A DNA stretch of 64,000 nucleotides from CAIZWU01 sp942492905 (GCA_942492905.1 OW818657.1:2604001-2668000); one strand, 5' to 3'. Counted from the first letter of the stretch, positions 19,468 through 26,935 are shown. Translations and numbers: made by a program. The notes: generated from the letters alone by a model not told the origin.

Positions 19468-20154
19468 ATGAACCAAAATTCACCCCTCCGGTTGCGCCCG
19501 TTCCTTCCTGCTTCGTGCCGGGCCGCCATGTGGGGGGCGGCCCTCGCTTTCCTCCCGTGGCTCTCCCCCGCCACCGCGGCTGATCCCACGGTGGATATCG
19601 AAAAAGCAGTCGATGCCCAGCGGGCCATTCACCTTGTGCTGTTTGCCTTGGCTTCCGACAACGGTAACCTCTTCCCGAATCTGCCGGGCAATGCCAATGT
19701 CAATTTCCGGGAGCTCTTCAGAAGACGCCTCGTAGACCGCGAAAGCCTTTTCGCGGTGCCTCACGATGGATGGTGTCTGAAAGGCAAGCCGGACGGCAAC
19801 ATTGGAAACAGCCCGGACTATACCCAGGCCCTGGAACCCGGCGAACTGTCCGTCGCCTACGTGGCGGGCCATCAGGTGGCTTCCGACGCCCGCCTGCCCC
19901 TCCTGATCTCCGGCGCCGGACCCGCCACTGCCTGGATCACCGGAGTCGCCAAGACTCCTCCTGCCGTGGTCTTCACCGGCAAGGTGGCCGTGACCTTTGT
20001 GGGAGGCGCCGCCGAGATCCTGACTCCTGATCCCGATGGCAAGATCCGGAAACCAAAAGACGGCAAACCCGTGGACATCTTCAGCAAGGAATACGGCACC
20101 AACCCGGAAAAGATCCGCCTGCCCGCGCCCCTCCCCAAGCCCAAGGAAGGCTAA
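19468..20154 (+). CDS. Secreted pseudopilin-like protein
   Basis: A 228-residue protein with a Sec signal peptide (about 1-37, ending ATAAD). The mature part resembles the globular domain of verrucomicrobial type II secretion pseudopilins: an initial helix (AQRAIHLVLFALASDNGNLFP), then RELFRRRLVDRESLF, KPDGNIG, LEPGELSVAYVAG, RLPLLISG and a late FTGKVAVTFVGG strand. Unlike a pilin it has no prepilin cleavage motif or hydrophobic methylated helix, so it cannot be assembled as a standard pseudopilin. The role is unknown. It stands alone, 109 bp after the CotH gene and followed by a MITE-like repeat. Confidence 0.65.
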   Translation: MNQNSPLRLRPFLPASCRAAMWGAALAFLPWLSPATAADPTVDIEKAVDAQRAIHLVLFALASDNGNLFPNLPGNANVNFRELFRRRLVDRESLFAVPHDGWCLKGKPDGNIGNSPDYTQALEPGELSVAYVAGHQVASDARLPLLISGAGPATAWITGVAKTPPAVVFTGKVAVTFVGGAAEILTPDPDGKIRKPKDGKPVDIFSKEYGTNPEKIRLPAPLPKPKEG

Positions 20155-20172
20155 GGCCCACCCAAAAGCTCC

Positions 20173-20286
20173 ACCACAGATGGCACAGAGAGCACAGATT
20201 GTGAGGGTTTTATGGCAGCGGGTCACCCCATTCTGAGGGTGAGGCCCGCCGAAGATCCCAATCGTTCATTATCTGTGCTCTCTGAG
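20173..20286. repeat. MITE-like element, copy 1
   Basis: A roughly 114-bp intergenic element with terminal inverted repeats. The left end reads CACAGAGAGCACAGAT and the right end ATCTGTGCTCTCTGAG, exact complements over 14 bases. The interior (GGGTCA, then GAGGC and CCGAAGATCC) is shared with copy 2 at 26238-26363. No coding potential. A short degenerate relative of the flanking CCATCTGTGGTTCC and TTCAGATCCGTGGTTCCCC stretches occurs at 22470-22540. Confidence 0.7.
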
Positions 20287-20380
20287 AAATTTGCCTGCGG
20301 CTGTCTCCGCTGCGCTCCGGCGGTGGTTCCCCCCTTTCAGATCCGTGGTTCCCCACCAGCCTTTCCAACCTGCCAAAACC

Positions 20381-21274
20381 ATGAAAATCCTCAGTCTTTT
20401 CAGCCGCCTGCTGCCCGTGGCTTCGTTCTGCTTGTTTTCCTCCACGGCCAACGCTGCGCTCTATGCCTTCGGCGACAGCCTCAGTGATGCCGGCAATACC
20501 TCCCTCGCCACCGGCGGCGCCTTGCCTGGAGCTGGTTATTATAGTGGCCGCTACTCCAACGGCCCGGTTTGGGTGGAATTGTTGGCGGGAAGGTTGGGGC
20601 TGGCCGTGCCCCAGCCTAGCCTTCTCGGCGGGACCGACTTCGCCTGGGCTGGCGCGTTCTCCGCCACAGGGGGGCAGGTTCCCACCATTCTCTCGCAGGT
20701 CAGTGGATTCACCGCTTCCAGAACCTTCCTGCCCACCGATATCATCACGCTTTGGGGCGGGGCCAATGACCTCATTCTTGGCACGGAAACCAATCCCCTC
20801 GTGCCGGCCGCCAGCATCGTTTCCAATGTGACCGCCCTCGTGGGGGCCGGGGCCAAGCTTATTATCGTGCCGAATCTGCCGGACCTTGGCGATACCCCTG
20901 ACCTCGCCGCCCAGGGCGCCGCTGCCCAGGCTGGAGCGAGCCTTTGGACGCAGGGATTCAATGATTATCTGGCATCTGCCCTCCCGGCCCTGGCTGCCGG
21001 GAACAACGTCCAGATTCAATTGCTGGATGTCTACAGCCTCAGCAAGGAATGGAGAAACAATCCCGGCACCTACGGATTCACCAACATCACCGATTCCGCC
21101 CTCCTCACCAACAATGTGGCGCTGGCCGGCCAATATCTCTATTGGGATACCGTCCACCCCACCGCCGCAGTCCATCAACTGATCGCCAATGCCGCCATCC
21201 CCGAACCCGGATCCGTCATGTTCCTCTTCCTGACAGGCCTGAGCCTGTCCCTGCACCGCTGCCGCGCCGCCTGA
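20381..21274 (+). CDS. GDSL-family esterase/lipase with PEP-CTERM sorting signal
   Basis: Secreted SGNH hydrolase of 297 residues, expected to cleave ester bonds of lipids or acylated glycans. A signal peptide (about 1-26) is followed at once by block I FGDSLSD with nucleophile Ser33. Block III GGAND and block V DTVHPT with the catalytic Asp and His are both present. The C-terminus is IPEPGSVMFLFLTGLSL then a short Arg-containing tail, a PEP-CTERM signal. Such tails are processed by an exosortase and sort proteins to the surface or exopolysaccharide matrix. This is the only clear PEP-CTERM tail in the window. The start is the ATG at 20381, immediately before the signal peptide. Confidence 0.9.
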   Translation: MKILSLFSRLLPVASFCLFSSTANAALYAFGDSLSDAGNTSLATGGALPGAGYYSGRYSNGPVWVELLAGRLGLAVPQPSLLGGTDFAWAGAFSATGGQVPTILSQVSGFTASRTFLPTDIITLWGGANDLILGTETNPLVPAASIVSNVTALVGAGAKLIIVPNLPDLGDTPDLAAQGAAAQAGASLWTQGFNDYLASALPALAAGNNVQIQLLDVYSLSKEWRNNPGTYGFTNITDSALLTNNVALAGQYLYWDTVHPTAAVHQLIANAAIPEPGSVMFLFLTGLSLSLHRCRAA

Positions 21275-21330
21275 GACCCACCTGGGCCAAGGCACACCCC
21301 ATTGCCCGCATCTGGAGCTGAGAATCAGAT

Positions 21331-21420
21331 AGCGCCAACGGCGCACCGCCATCCCAGCCTGGGGCAACGCCCCAGATAACCATCGCCGAAAAATCATCAG
21401 GGCTGAAAGCCCGCTCCATC
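21331..21420 (+). repeat. REP-like multi-hairpin element, copy A
   Basis: About 90 bp containing three small palindromes in series: CGCCAACGGCG, CTGGGGCAACGCCCCAG and GGGCTGAAAGCCC. It ends three bases before the transposase start codon. The same order and orientation recurs at 22324-22412 and 23856-23945, and the reverse orientation in the three copies directly after the transposase. Confidence 0.8.
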
Positions 21421-21423
21421 GCC

Positions 21424-21876
21424 ATGTCGCAATCGTTGAGCCTCGTCATCATCCACGTCATCTTCAGCACCAAGGATCGCCACCCCTTTCTCGATCCTGA
21501 CACGCGTCCCAGGCTCCACGCTTATCTCTCGACCGTCGCCCGCAACCTCGGCTGTGAGGCGTATCGCGTCGGCGGCGTGGCGGACCATGTTCACCTTGCC
21601 ATCCGGTTATCGCGCACCGTCACCATCGCGGATTTGGTTCAGGAGTTAAAAACGGCGTCCTCCAAATGGGTGAAGACCCAATCACCGGGACCCGCGGTTT
21701 TTTCGTGGCAACGAGGCTACGGATGTTTCTCGGTTGGCCCGTCGGATTTGGAGCCGCTGCGGGCCTACATTGACGACCAGGAGAAACACCACGAAACACG
21801 GACATTCCAGGATGAGTTCCGGATGTTCCTGAACAAATATGGTGTGGAAAATGATGAGGCCTATGTTTGGGATTGA
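21424..21876 (+). CDS. IS200-like / REP-associated tyrosine transposase (TnpA-REP)
   Basis: A 150-residue Y1 single-strand transposase/HUH endonuclease. The HUH metal site is DHVHLAI, and the nucleophile Tyr is expected in AYIDDQEKHH. The family's C-terminal FQDEFRMFLNKYG and YVWD ending are intact. The gene looks full length and undamaged. It is framed by REP-like multi-hairpin repeats: one ends just before the ATG and another begins at the last codons, so the TGA stop lies within the first downstream repeat (GGGATTGATCAATGGGG). This layout is typical of RAYT genes, domesticated IS200 relatives that act on REP hairpins. Confidence 0.9.
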   Translation: MSQSLSLVIIHVIFSTKDRHPFLDPDTRPRLHAYLSTVARNLGCEAYRVGGVADHVHLAIRLSRTVTIADLVQELKTASSKWVKTQSPGPAVFSWQRGYGCFSVGPSDLEPLRAYIDDQEKHHETRTFQDEFRMFLNKYGVENDEAYVWD

Positions 21877-22252
21877 TCAATGGGGCGGGCCTTCAGCCCT
21901 TGGTTCTGTATCGGGCACGATTCCTGGGGCGTTGCCCCAGGCTGGGATGGAATGGGCCGTTGGCCCTACGATGTTCCCGGAAACCCAATCCCCTCGTGCC
22001 ATCGCCACCCTTGGGATTGATCAATGGGGCGGGCCTTCAGCCCTTGGTGCTGTATCGGGCACGATACCTGGGGCGTTGCCCCAGGCTGGGATGAAATGGG
22101 CCTTTGGCCCTCTGATGGCCCGGAAACCAATCCCCCTCGTGCCATCGCCACCTTGGGATTGATCAATGGGGCGGGCTTTCAGCCCTTGGTTCTGTATCGT
22201 GCACGATACCTGGGGCGTTGCCCTGGCTGGGATGAAATGGGCCGTTGGCCCT
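21869..22252 (-). repeat. Tandem REP-like repeats, copies B, C and D
   Basis: Three direct repeats start at 21869, 22013 and 22155, giving periods of 144 and 142 bp. Each begins GGGATTGATCAATGGGGCGG and carries the hairpins GGGCCTTCAGCCC, CCTGGGGCGTTGCCCCAGG and GGGCCGTTGGCCC, the reverse complement order of copy A. Copy D has decayed in the central hairpin (GCCCTGG instead of GCCCCAGG). The first overlaps the transposase stop codon. A short linker with GTGCCATCGCCACC lies between copies. Confidence 0.85.
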
Positions 22253-22323
22253 CTCGAGGGGCATCGCCGCCGCGGCGTAGGGCCACGCTGGCGCCATGGC
22301 CCTGGCCGGGCAGAGATTCGGAT

Positions 22324-22412
22324 AGCGCCAACGGCGCACCACCATCCCAGCCTGGGGCAACGCCCCAGGAACCATCGCCGAAAAACCACCAGGGCTGAAA
22401 GCCCGCTCCATC
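22324..22412 (+). repeat. REP-like multi-hairpin element, copy E
   Basis: Same orientation and composition as copy A: CGCCAACGGCG, CTGGGGCAACGCCCCAG and GGGCTGAAAGCCC hairpins. It lies opposite in orientation to copies B-D, so the cluster forms a large inverted arrangement downstream of the transposase. The stretch 22413-22565 that follows has only a degenerate fragment of the CCATCTGTGG repeat and the leader of the next gene. Confidence 0.8.
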
Positions 22413-22565
22413 GTCTTCGCCTCACCTCACTTCACCTTCAGAGTGAGGTGATCCATTGCCATATATCCCTGACAATCTGTGGAATCCATGCCATCTGTGG
22501 TTCCGTTCCCCCCTTCAGATCCGTGGGTTCCCCCCTTCCGTAATCCCCAAGGTCAGCCCCGAAAA

Positions 22566-23720
22566 ATGAAAACGTTCTCTTCTTTGGCCACTCACCTGGG
22601 TTCAGCGTTGGTCGGAGCCGGGGCGGCCTGCTGGTGGCTGCTGCCCTCTGTTCCTCACATTTCCGGACCTGACCCGGGAAAACCGGTCAGTCCGGAACGT
22701 CCCGTCCCCGGAAGCGCCGCCGCCACCCCTCCGGTCACCCCTCCCGCCAGTCCTTCGGTGGAGTCAGTCCAGCGTGCCTTGGCTACCCCTCTCCCCGTGA
22801 ACCGCCGGTCTGCATTTCAGGGAATCCTGAATGGCATCCGCTCCTATGATGACGCCAAACGCGTTTATGATGTGATATTGGAGGAGGAGCGGAATGGCCG
22901 TCTCCATCCCGACTTCAAAGTCGCCCTCCTCGAACGCGCCGGAGCGGTTTGCGGCCAACAATTTGCGGATCTCCTGGTTCCGGCCGACCGGAGTTCCATT
23001 CCAGATACGGCCCTGGGTCCGGTCATGCGCGGGTGGGCCTCCGTGGACCCGGTCAAAGCCGTGGAATGGGTGAATCAGGCCGAGGGGAGCTTCAAGTTGG
23101 TCCTCGGCACCGCTTTGATCGAAGGGGCCGCGGTCACCAATCCGGAGTATGCTAGAAACACTTTCGCCGCCCTGCCGCCCCCCGCTCAAGCCGCCGCCAT
23201 TCCGGCCGCCATTGATCTGGAGGCGAGGACCGGCGGCCTGGAAGGGATCAAGCAGTGGTATGCCGGTTACATCGCCTCGGTGGCGGACCGGCATTACCGG
23301 CCCAACATCGAGGAGTCCATGAGCGGCGAAGCCTTTGAAAAGGTCGCCGCCCGGGTCGTGAAAGGCGACCGGACCGCCGCCATCGCCTGGCTGGAGCAAT
23401 CCTGGGACCATGCCGCCGCCATCGCCTCACTCCAGCAGCGCACCCCGGAATACACCAAAACCCTCGTAAAAGACTGGGTAGGGAGCGATCCCGACAGCCT
23501 CGGACAATGGCTCAACACCAACAAGGATTCCATGGCCTACGACCGCATCACCGAGCAATTCGCCGCCAACATCGCCTCCATGGACCCCGCTTCAGCGGAA
23601 GCCTGGGTGCAAACCATTCAAAACCCTGCCATCCAAAGCGCCGCCCGCAAAGACGTCGAATTCCGCAAAGCCTTCAGCAAGCTGGGGGAAAAGCGGCCCA
23701 TGCCCGTGCCAAAATCCTAG
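22566..23720 (+). CDS. Exported helical-repeat protein of unknown function
   Basis: A 384-residue protein with an N-terminal hydrophobic segment (about 8-30) serving as signal or anchor, then a Pro-rich linker (about 35-70). The rest is alpha-helical and contains repeated blocks built on a trp-containing pattern: GWASVDPVKAVEWVNQ, VKGDRTAAIAWLEQ, DWVGSDPDSLGQWLN and NIASMDPASAEAWVQ. These suggest a solenoid used in protein binding. Similar repeats are common in verrucomicrobial hypothetical proteins, but no function is known. The start at 22566 was chosen because it directly precedes the hydrophobic segment. Confidence 0.7.
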   Translation: MKTFSSLATHLGSALVGAGAACWWLLPSVPHISGPDPGKPVSPERPVPGSAAATPPVTPPASPSVESVQRALATPLPVNRRSAFQGILNGIRSYDDAKRVYDVILEEERNGRLHPDFKVALLERAGAVCGQQFADLLVPADRSSIPDTALGPVMRGWASVDPVKAVEWVNQAEGSFKLVLGTALIEGAAVTNPEYARNTFAALPPPAQAAAIPAAIDLEARTGGLEGIKQWYAGYIASVADRHYRPNIEESMSGEAFEKVAARVVKGDRTAAIAWLEQSWDHAAAIASLQQRTPEYTKTLVKDWVGSDPDSLGQWLNTNKDSMAYDRITEQFAANIASMDPASAEAWVQTIQNPAIQSAARKDVEFRKAFSKLGEKRPMPVPKS

Positions 23721-23855
23721 GGGCTTGGCCAGGGCAGGGCAGGGGGCCATTCCTGGCATTGACCTTGAAGAGGAAAAGCGAAACCACCGCCCGCTCAGGT
23801 CAGAGGCGCGGGCCACGCCCACCCCATCGCCCGTCTTCGGGGCGGGGATTCGGAT

Positions 23856-23945
23856 AGCGCCCACGGCGCACCGCCATCCCAGCCTGGGGCAACGCCCCAG
23901 GGAACCATCGCCGAAAAACCATCAGGGCTGAAAGCCCGCTCCATC
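23856..23945 (+). repeat. REP-like multi-hairpin element, copy F
   Basis: A dispersed copy in the intergenic region 23721-24169, with the same three-hairpin structure as copy A; the first hairpin is CGCCCACGGCG here. It lies 2 kb away from the transposase, showing that the element exists outside the immediate cluster. The remaining ~220 bp up to the MgtC gene show no other structure. Confidence 0.8.
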
Positions 23946-24169
23946 GTCATGCCGCTACGTTGGTCTGCCTGAGCCTCACGGAAGCTGGACAAATCGAACC
24001 GGATGCTTTTAGCGGAGATTTCTCCGGTCCACCCACCGGATGGCGGTGCCCACCTGAGCACGCCCGGGCAAGCTGCCGACCGGTCATCGGCAGTCCGGAC
24101 GTCTCCTGACCGGGGACCTTGATTTACTGGAAGACATCGCGCCATTACAAAGTAGGGATCAGGCCAACC

Positions 24170-24655
24170 ATGAATATTTTTTGGGAAGAACTGACCGCCG
24201 GGCTGCCTGATACGAGGCAGTTGGCCCAGGTGGTGATCCGCCTGACAGCCGCCGTGCTGCTGGGGGCCCTCGTGGGATTCCAGCGGGAGAAGGCCGGGAA
24301 ACCGGCCGGGTTGCGCACTCACATGCTGGTCACCCTCGGCACCACCGTTTTCATCCTCGCCTGCTCCGTCGCGGGCATGTCCATGGATGGCCAGTCGCGC
24401 GTCATTCAGGGCATCATCACCGGCATCGGTTTCATCGGGGCCGGTTCCATCCTCAAGTTGACCGAAGCGCGCGACATTCAAGGGCTCACGACTTCGGCCG
24501 GGATCTGGATGGCCGCCGCCGTCGGCGTGGCCGTGGGGGTAGGCAGTCTGGGGGTGGCCTTGCTGGGCACTCTGATGGCCCTCGTCATTCTTGCCGTGGT
24601 GCCCTTGGACTCCCGGACCGGCAAGGAGGAAGAGACAAAGTCCAAGGAGGAGTAA
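24170..24655 (+). CDS. MgtC/SapB-family inner-membrane protein
   Basis: A 161-residue integral membrane protein of the MgtC/SapB family. The family core is clear: RLTAAVLLGALVGFQREKAGKPAGLRTHMLVTLGTTVF, then the IQGIITGIGFIGAGSIL block and GLTTSAGIWMAAAVGVAVG. Four to five transmembrane helices are expected, with a charged C-terminal tail. MgtC proteins are linked to survival at low Mg2+ and to control of the F-type ATPase in other bacteria; a role here is inferred only. The start at 24170 (MNIFWEEL) was chosen as it directly precedes the conserved part; an in-frame upstream Met exists. Confidence 0.9.
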   Translation: MNIFWEELTAGLPDTRQLAQVVIRLTAAVLLGALVGFQREKAGKPAGLRTHMLVTLGTTVFILACSVAGMSMDGQSRVIQGIITGIGFIGAGSILKLTEARDIQGLTTSAGIWMAAAVGVAVGVGSLGVALLGTLMALVILAVVPLDSRTGKEEETKSKEE

Positions 24656-24794
24656 ACAACAGGTTCATCGGCCGCCCTGCCATAGGCGCCCTCCCTTCAT
24701 CTCCGTTTTTCAGCATTCCCATCACCCGTGGGCGCAGCAGATGACCTCCGCCCAACTCAACACGCCGCGTTATCATTTCAGTCGAGCCCAGCCT

Positions 24795-25211
24795 ATGGAC
24801 ATCACGCAACTACCATTCAACCAGTTCGTTGGCATTGAGCGTTCCCAGCGTGATGGTTTTGTTCTGAGCCTGCCTGCGGGCGACCGCTACACCAATCATC
24901 TCGGAACAGTTCACGCCAGTGCCTTGATGGCACTGGCGGAGGCTGCCAGTGGGGAAGTTTTACTCAGGGCCATCGGTCACTTGGCAGATTCCATCGTTCC
25001 TGTCGTTCGTCGCTTCGAGTGTAAGTTCCGCAAGCCAGCCTCCGGATCGATTGCCGCCCGTGTTGCGATTCCAGACGCCATGCGGGATCAGCTTTTGGCG
25101 GACATCACCACCAGGAGACGGGGCAGTATCGAGATCACCGTGGACCTTCACGATGAGGCTGATCTGCATTGCCTCTCAGCCACCGTGGAGTGGTTCATTG
25201 CCCAGCGTTGA
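24795..25211 (+). CDS. Hotdog-fold thioesterase-like protein (PaaI/DUF4442 type)
   Basis: A 138-residue hotdog-fold protein, likely a cytoplasmic acyl-CoA thioesterase. The diagnostic region is TNHLGTVHASALMALAEAASG, the hotdog helix with its His, followed by strands such as FECKFRKPASGSI and GSIEITVDLHD. Two starts are possible: 24795 (MDITQLPFNQF), which begins at the conserved part, and 24741, which adds 18 poorly conserved residues. Neither has a clear ribosome binding site. It lies between mgtC-like and the 22-bp repeat array, with no pathway context. Confidence 0.75.
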   Translation: MDITQLPFNQFVGIERSQRDGFVLSLPAGDRYTNHLGTVHASALMALAEAASGEVLLRAIGHLADSIVPVVRRFECKFRKPASGSIAARVAIPDAMRDQLLADITTRRRGSIEITVDLHDEADLHCLSATVEWFIAQR

Positions 25212-25359
25212 CCACCCCTGCGACCCCCTCATCGCCCGCGCTTTGTAAGGTTGGCCGCAGCCCACGAGGTGGACGAGGGTCCCCCCGGGTTTCCCAGAGC
25301 CCCCGCCCCCGGAGACCAACCGGCCCGAGGCCATTTTGCGGTCAGAACATAACACGGGG
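25212..25359. other. Intergenic, no gene
   Basis: The 148 bp after the thioesterase gene contain no open frame of note. They lead directly into the inverted left end of the palindrome array. Confidence 0.4.
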
Positions 25360-25915
25360 AAAGCTCTTTTGCCCTCACTCATGACCATGAAATCGGGAAA
25401 ACATGGTCATGTATTTGGAAAAACATGGTCATGTCCCCCCGCACTCATGGTCATGTCCCCCTGCACACATGATCATGTTCCCCCGCACTCATGATCATGT
25501 TCCCCTGCACTCATGGTCATGTCCCCCCGCACTCATGGTCATGTTCCCCTGCACACATGATCATGTTCCCCCGCACTCATGATCATGTTCCCCTGCACAC
25601 ATGATCATGTTCCCCTGCACACATGATCATGTTCCCCTGCACACATGATCATGTTCCCCTGCACACATGGTCATGTTCCCCCGCACTCATGATCATGTTC
25701 CCCTGCACTCATGATCATGTTCCCCCGCACACATGATCATGTTCCCCCGCACACATGACCATGTTCCCCTGTGCACATGACCATGTTCCCCTGTGCACAT
25801 GATCGTGTTTTTCGGATTTCATGGTCATGGTCCCCCTCACTCATGGTCATGTTTTCCGGATTTCATGATCATGTTTTTCCAAAAACACGATCATGAGTGC
25901 CCTCAAACGAGCTTT
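25360..25915. repeat. Array of 24 ten-base palindromes at exact 22-bp spacing with inverted ends
   Basis: Units of the form CATGATCATG, or its variants CATGGTCATG and CATGACCATG, start at 25380 and then every 22 bp without a slip up to 25886; that is 24 units. The 12-base spacers in the middle are nearly constant (TTCCCCTGCACA or TTCCCCCGCACT). The outer spacers differ and are mirror-related: AAATCGGGAAAA and TATTTGGAAAAA on the left against TTTTCCGGATTT and TTTTTCCAAAAA on the right. The flanks are also inverted: left AAAGCTC then CCCTCACTCATG, right CATGAGTGCCCTC then GAGCTTT. The 22-bp period is not a multiple of three, so it is not coding. It is not a CRISPR array because the spacers are near-identical. 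The function is unknown. Confidence 0.92.
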
Positions 25916-26237
25916 CTCATGGTTTTTCACAAAGAGCTGTGAATCAACCCTTTGACTCAAAGATTAGGCCGTTTACAGTGCGGAGTTGGTTCGGATAATT
26001 CCGGAAATTATGGAATTTTAGTTGTGCTTCCAGGCTTGGCCGTTAGCTTTCCAGTGGCCACCGGAGTTATCCCCGGAAGGCCATCCCAACTGGCAAGACC
26101 AGGATGAGCCCCAAAATCCCAAAACCTCAAACCCGCCGCCGCTACGTCGCCTTCTTCCCGCCGGTCCCGGAGTCGCACCGTCCCCGTCGTCCCGGCCAAG
26201 GAAGGCCGTCCGCATTGCCCAGCTAACTGAAGTGGGG
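25916..26237. other. Intergenic with short inverted repeats
   Basis: About 320 bp without a supported gene. Short inverted repeats are visible near the array: CACAAAGAGCTGTG (around 25928) and the near-palindrome ATAATTCCGGAAATTAT (around 25996). A 40-codon frame from 26104 to 26226, rich in Arg and Pro, ends just before the MITE-like element; nothing supports it as a gene. Confidence 0.4.
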
Positions 26238-26363
26238 AACCACAGATTGCCCGACAGCACAGATGGTCAGAAAATTATGGCAATGGGTCAACTCACCCTG
26301 CGGTTGAGGCCGGCCGAAGATCCAAGCCGTTCCTTATCTGTGCTCTCTGAGCCATCTGTGGTT
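26238..26363. repeat. MITE-like element, copy 2
   Basis: About 126 bp with terminal inverted repeats: left GAACCACAGATTGCCC and CAGCACAGAT, right ATCTGTGCTCTCTGAGCC and ATCTGTGGTTTC. The interior (GGGTCA, GAGGCCGGCCGAAGATCC, TTATCTGTGCTCTCTGAG) matches copy 1 at 20173-20286. Its right end abuts the truncated fibronectin-III gene, and the reading frame of that remnant continues through the element. Confidence 0.7.
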
Positions 26364-26822
26364 TCTGCTTACCAGCAATCACGCTCCCCCACCGCCGTCC
26401 TCGAAGCCGAACTCATCGCCACCAGCGACCTGATCCGCAACACTGCCCGCACCTGTGAGAGTTCCGACTCCAGCGACGAGGCCTTGCTCAGTGCCGGCTG
26501 GGGCCTGCGCCGTGCGCCCACCCCGCCGCAGGTGCTGCCCGCTCCGGTGCAGCTCCGGGTGGAGAAGACCTCCTTCTCCGGCGAAGTCCGCGCCCGCTGG
26601 CGGGTCGTCACCAATAGCCGTTGTTATGAAGTGCAGTCGCTCCCGGTGACCGATGCCAGCCGTCCCGCCCTCTGGGAGAGCAGCACCGCCGGAGTCAGCC
26701 CCCGGGCCAACCACACCTTCAAGGACCTCCCCTCCGGCAGCTTTGTCAGCATCCGCATCCGCGCCGTGGGAGCCAAAGGAGCCGGACCCTGGTGCGACCC
26801 CATCGTCGCCCGCGTCCCCTGA
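26364..26822 (+). pseudogene. 5'-truncated fibronectin type III domain protein
   Basis: The 153 codons before the stop at 26820-26822 encode the C-terminal two thirds of a small protein type frequent in Verrucomicrobiota. A helical stretch (ELIATSDLIRNTARTCE, DEALLSAGW) is followed by one FN3 domain (LPAPVQLRVEKTSFSGEVRARW to FVSIRIRAVGAKGAGPWCDPIV). The usual N-terminal ~50-60 residues are missing. The frame upstream runs through the MITE-like element and unrelated DNA with no plausible start, so the gene appears broken by that element. A hairpin terminator follows 45 bp downstream. Confidence 0.6.
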
Positions 26823-26866
26823 TCCTGACCCCCGGCCGGGGGGAATCCCGGCCCACTAACCCCAGG

Positions 26867-26899
26867 CCCGTCCTCCCATCCATGGGAGGGCGGGTTTTG
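26867..26899 (+). terminator. Rho-independent terminator after the FN3 remnant
   Basis: The stem CCCGTCCTCCCAT pairs with ATGGGAGGGCGGG around a two-base CC loop and is followed by TTTTGTGTT. It is correctly placed 45 bp after the FN3 stop. Confidence 0.7.
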
Positions 26900-26935
26900 T
26901 GTTGGGAGCCTGGTGCCCCACCCTGGAAGGGAGAA

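Noticed and set aside
25360..25915. CRISPR array
   Set aside because: Repeats of 10 bp and spacers of 12 bp are far too short, the spacers are almost identical, and no cas genes are nearby.
26022..26363. Upstream extension of the fibronectin-III frame as a functional N-terminus
   Set aside because: It runs through a MITE-like repeat and Pro/Arg-rich translated intergenic DNA; homologous proteins start differently.
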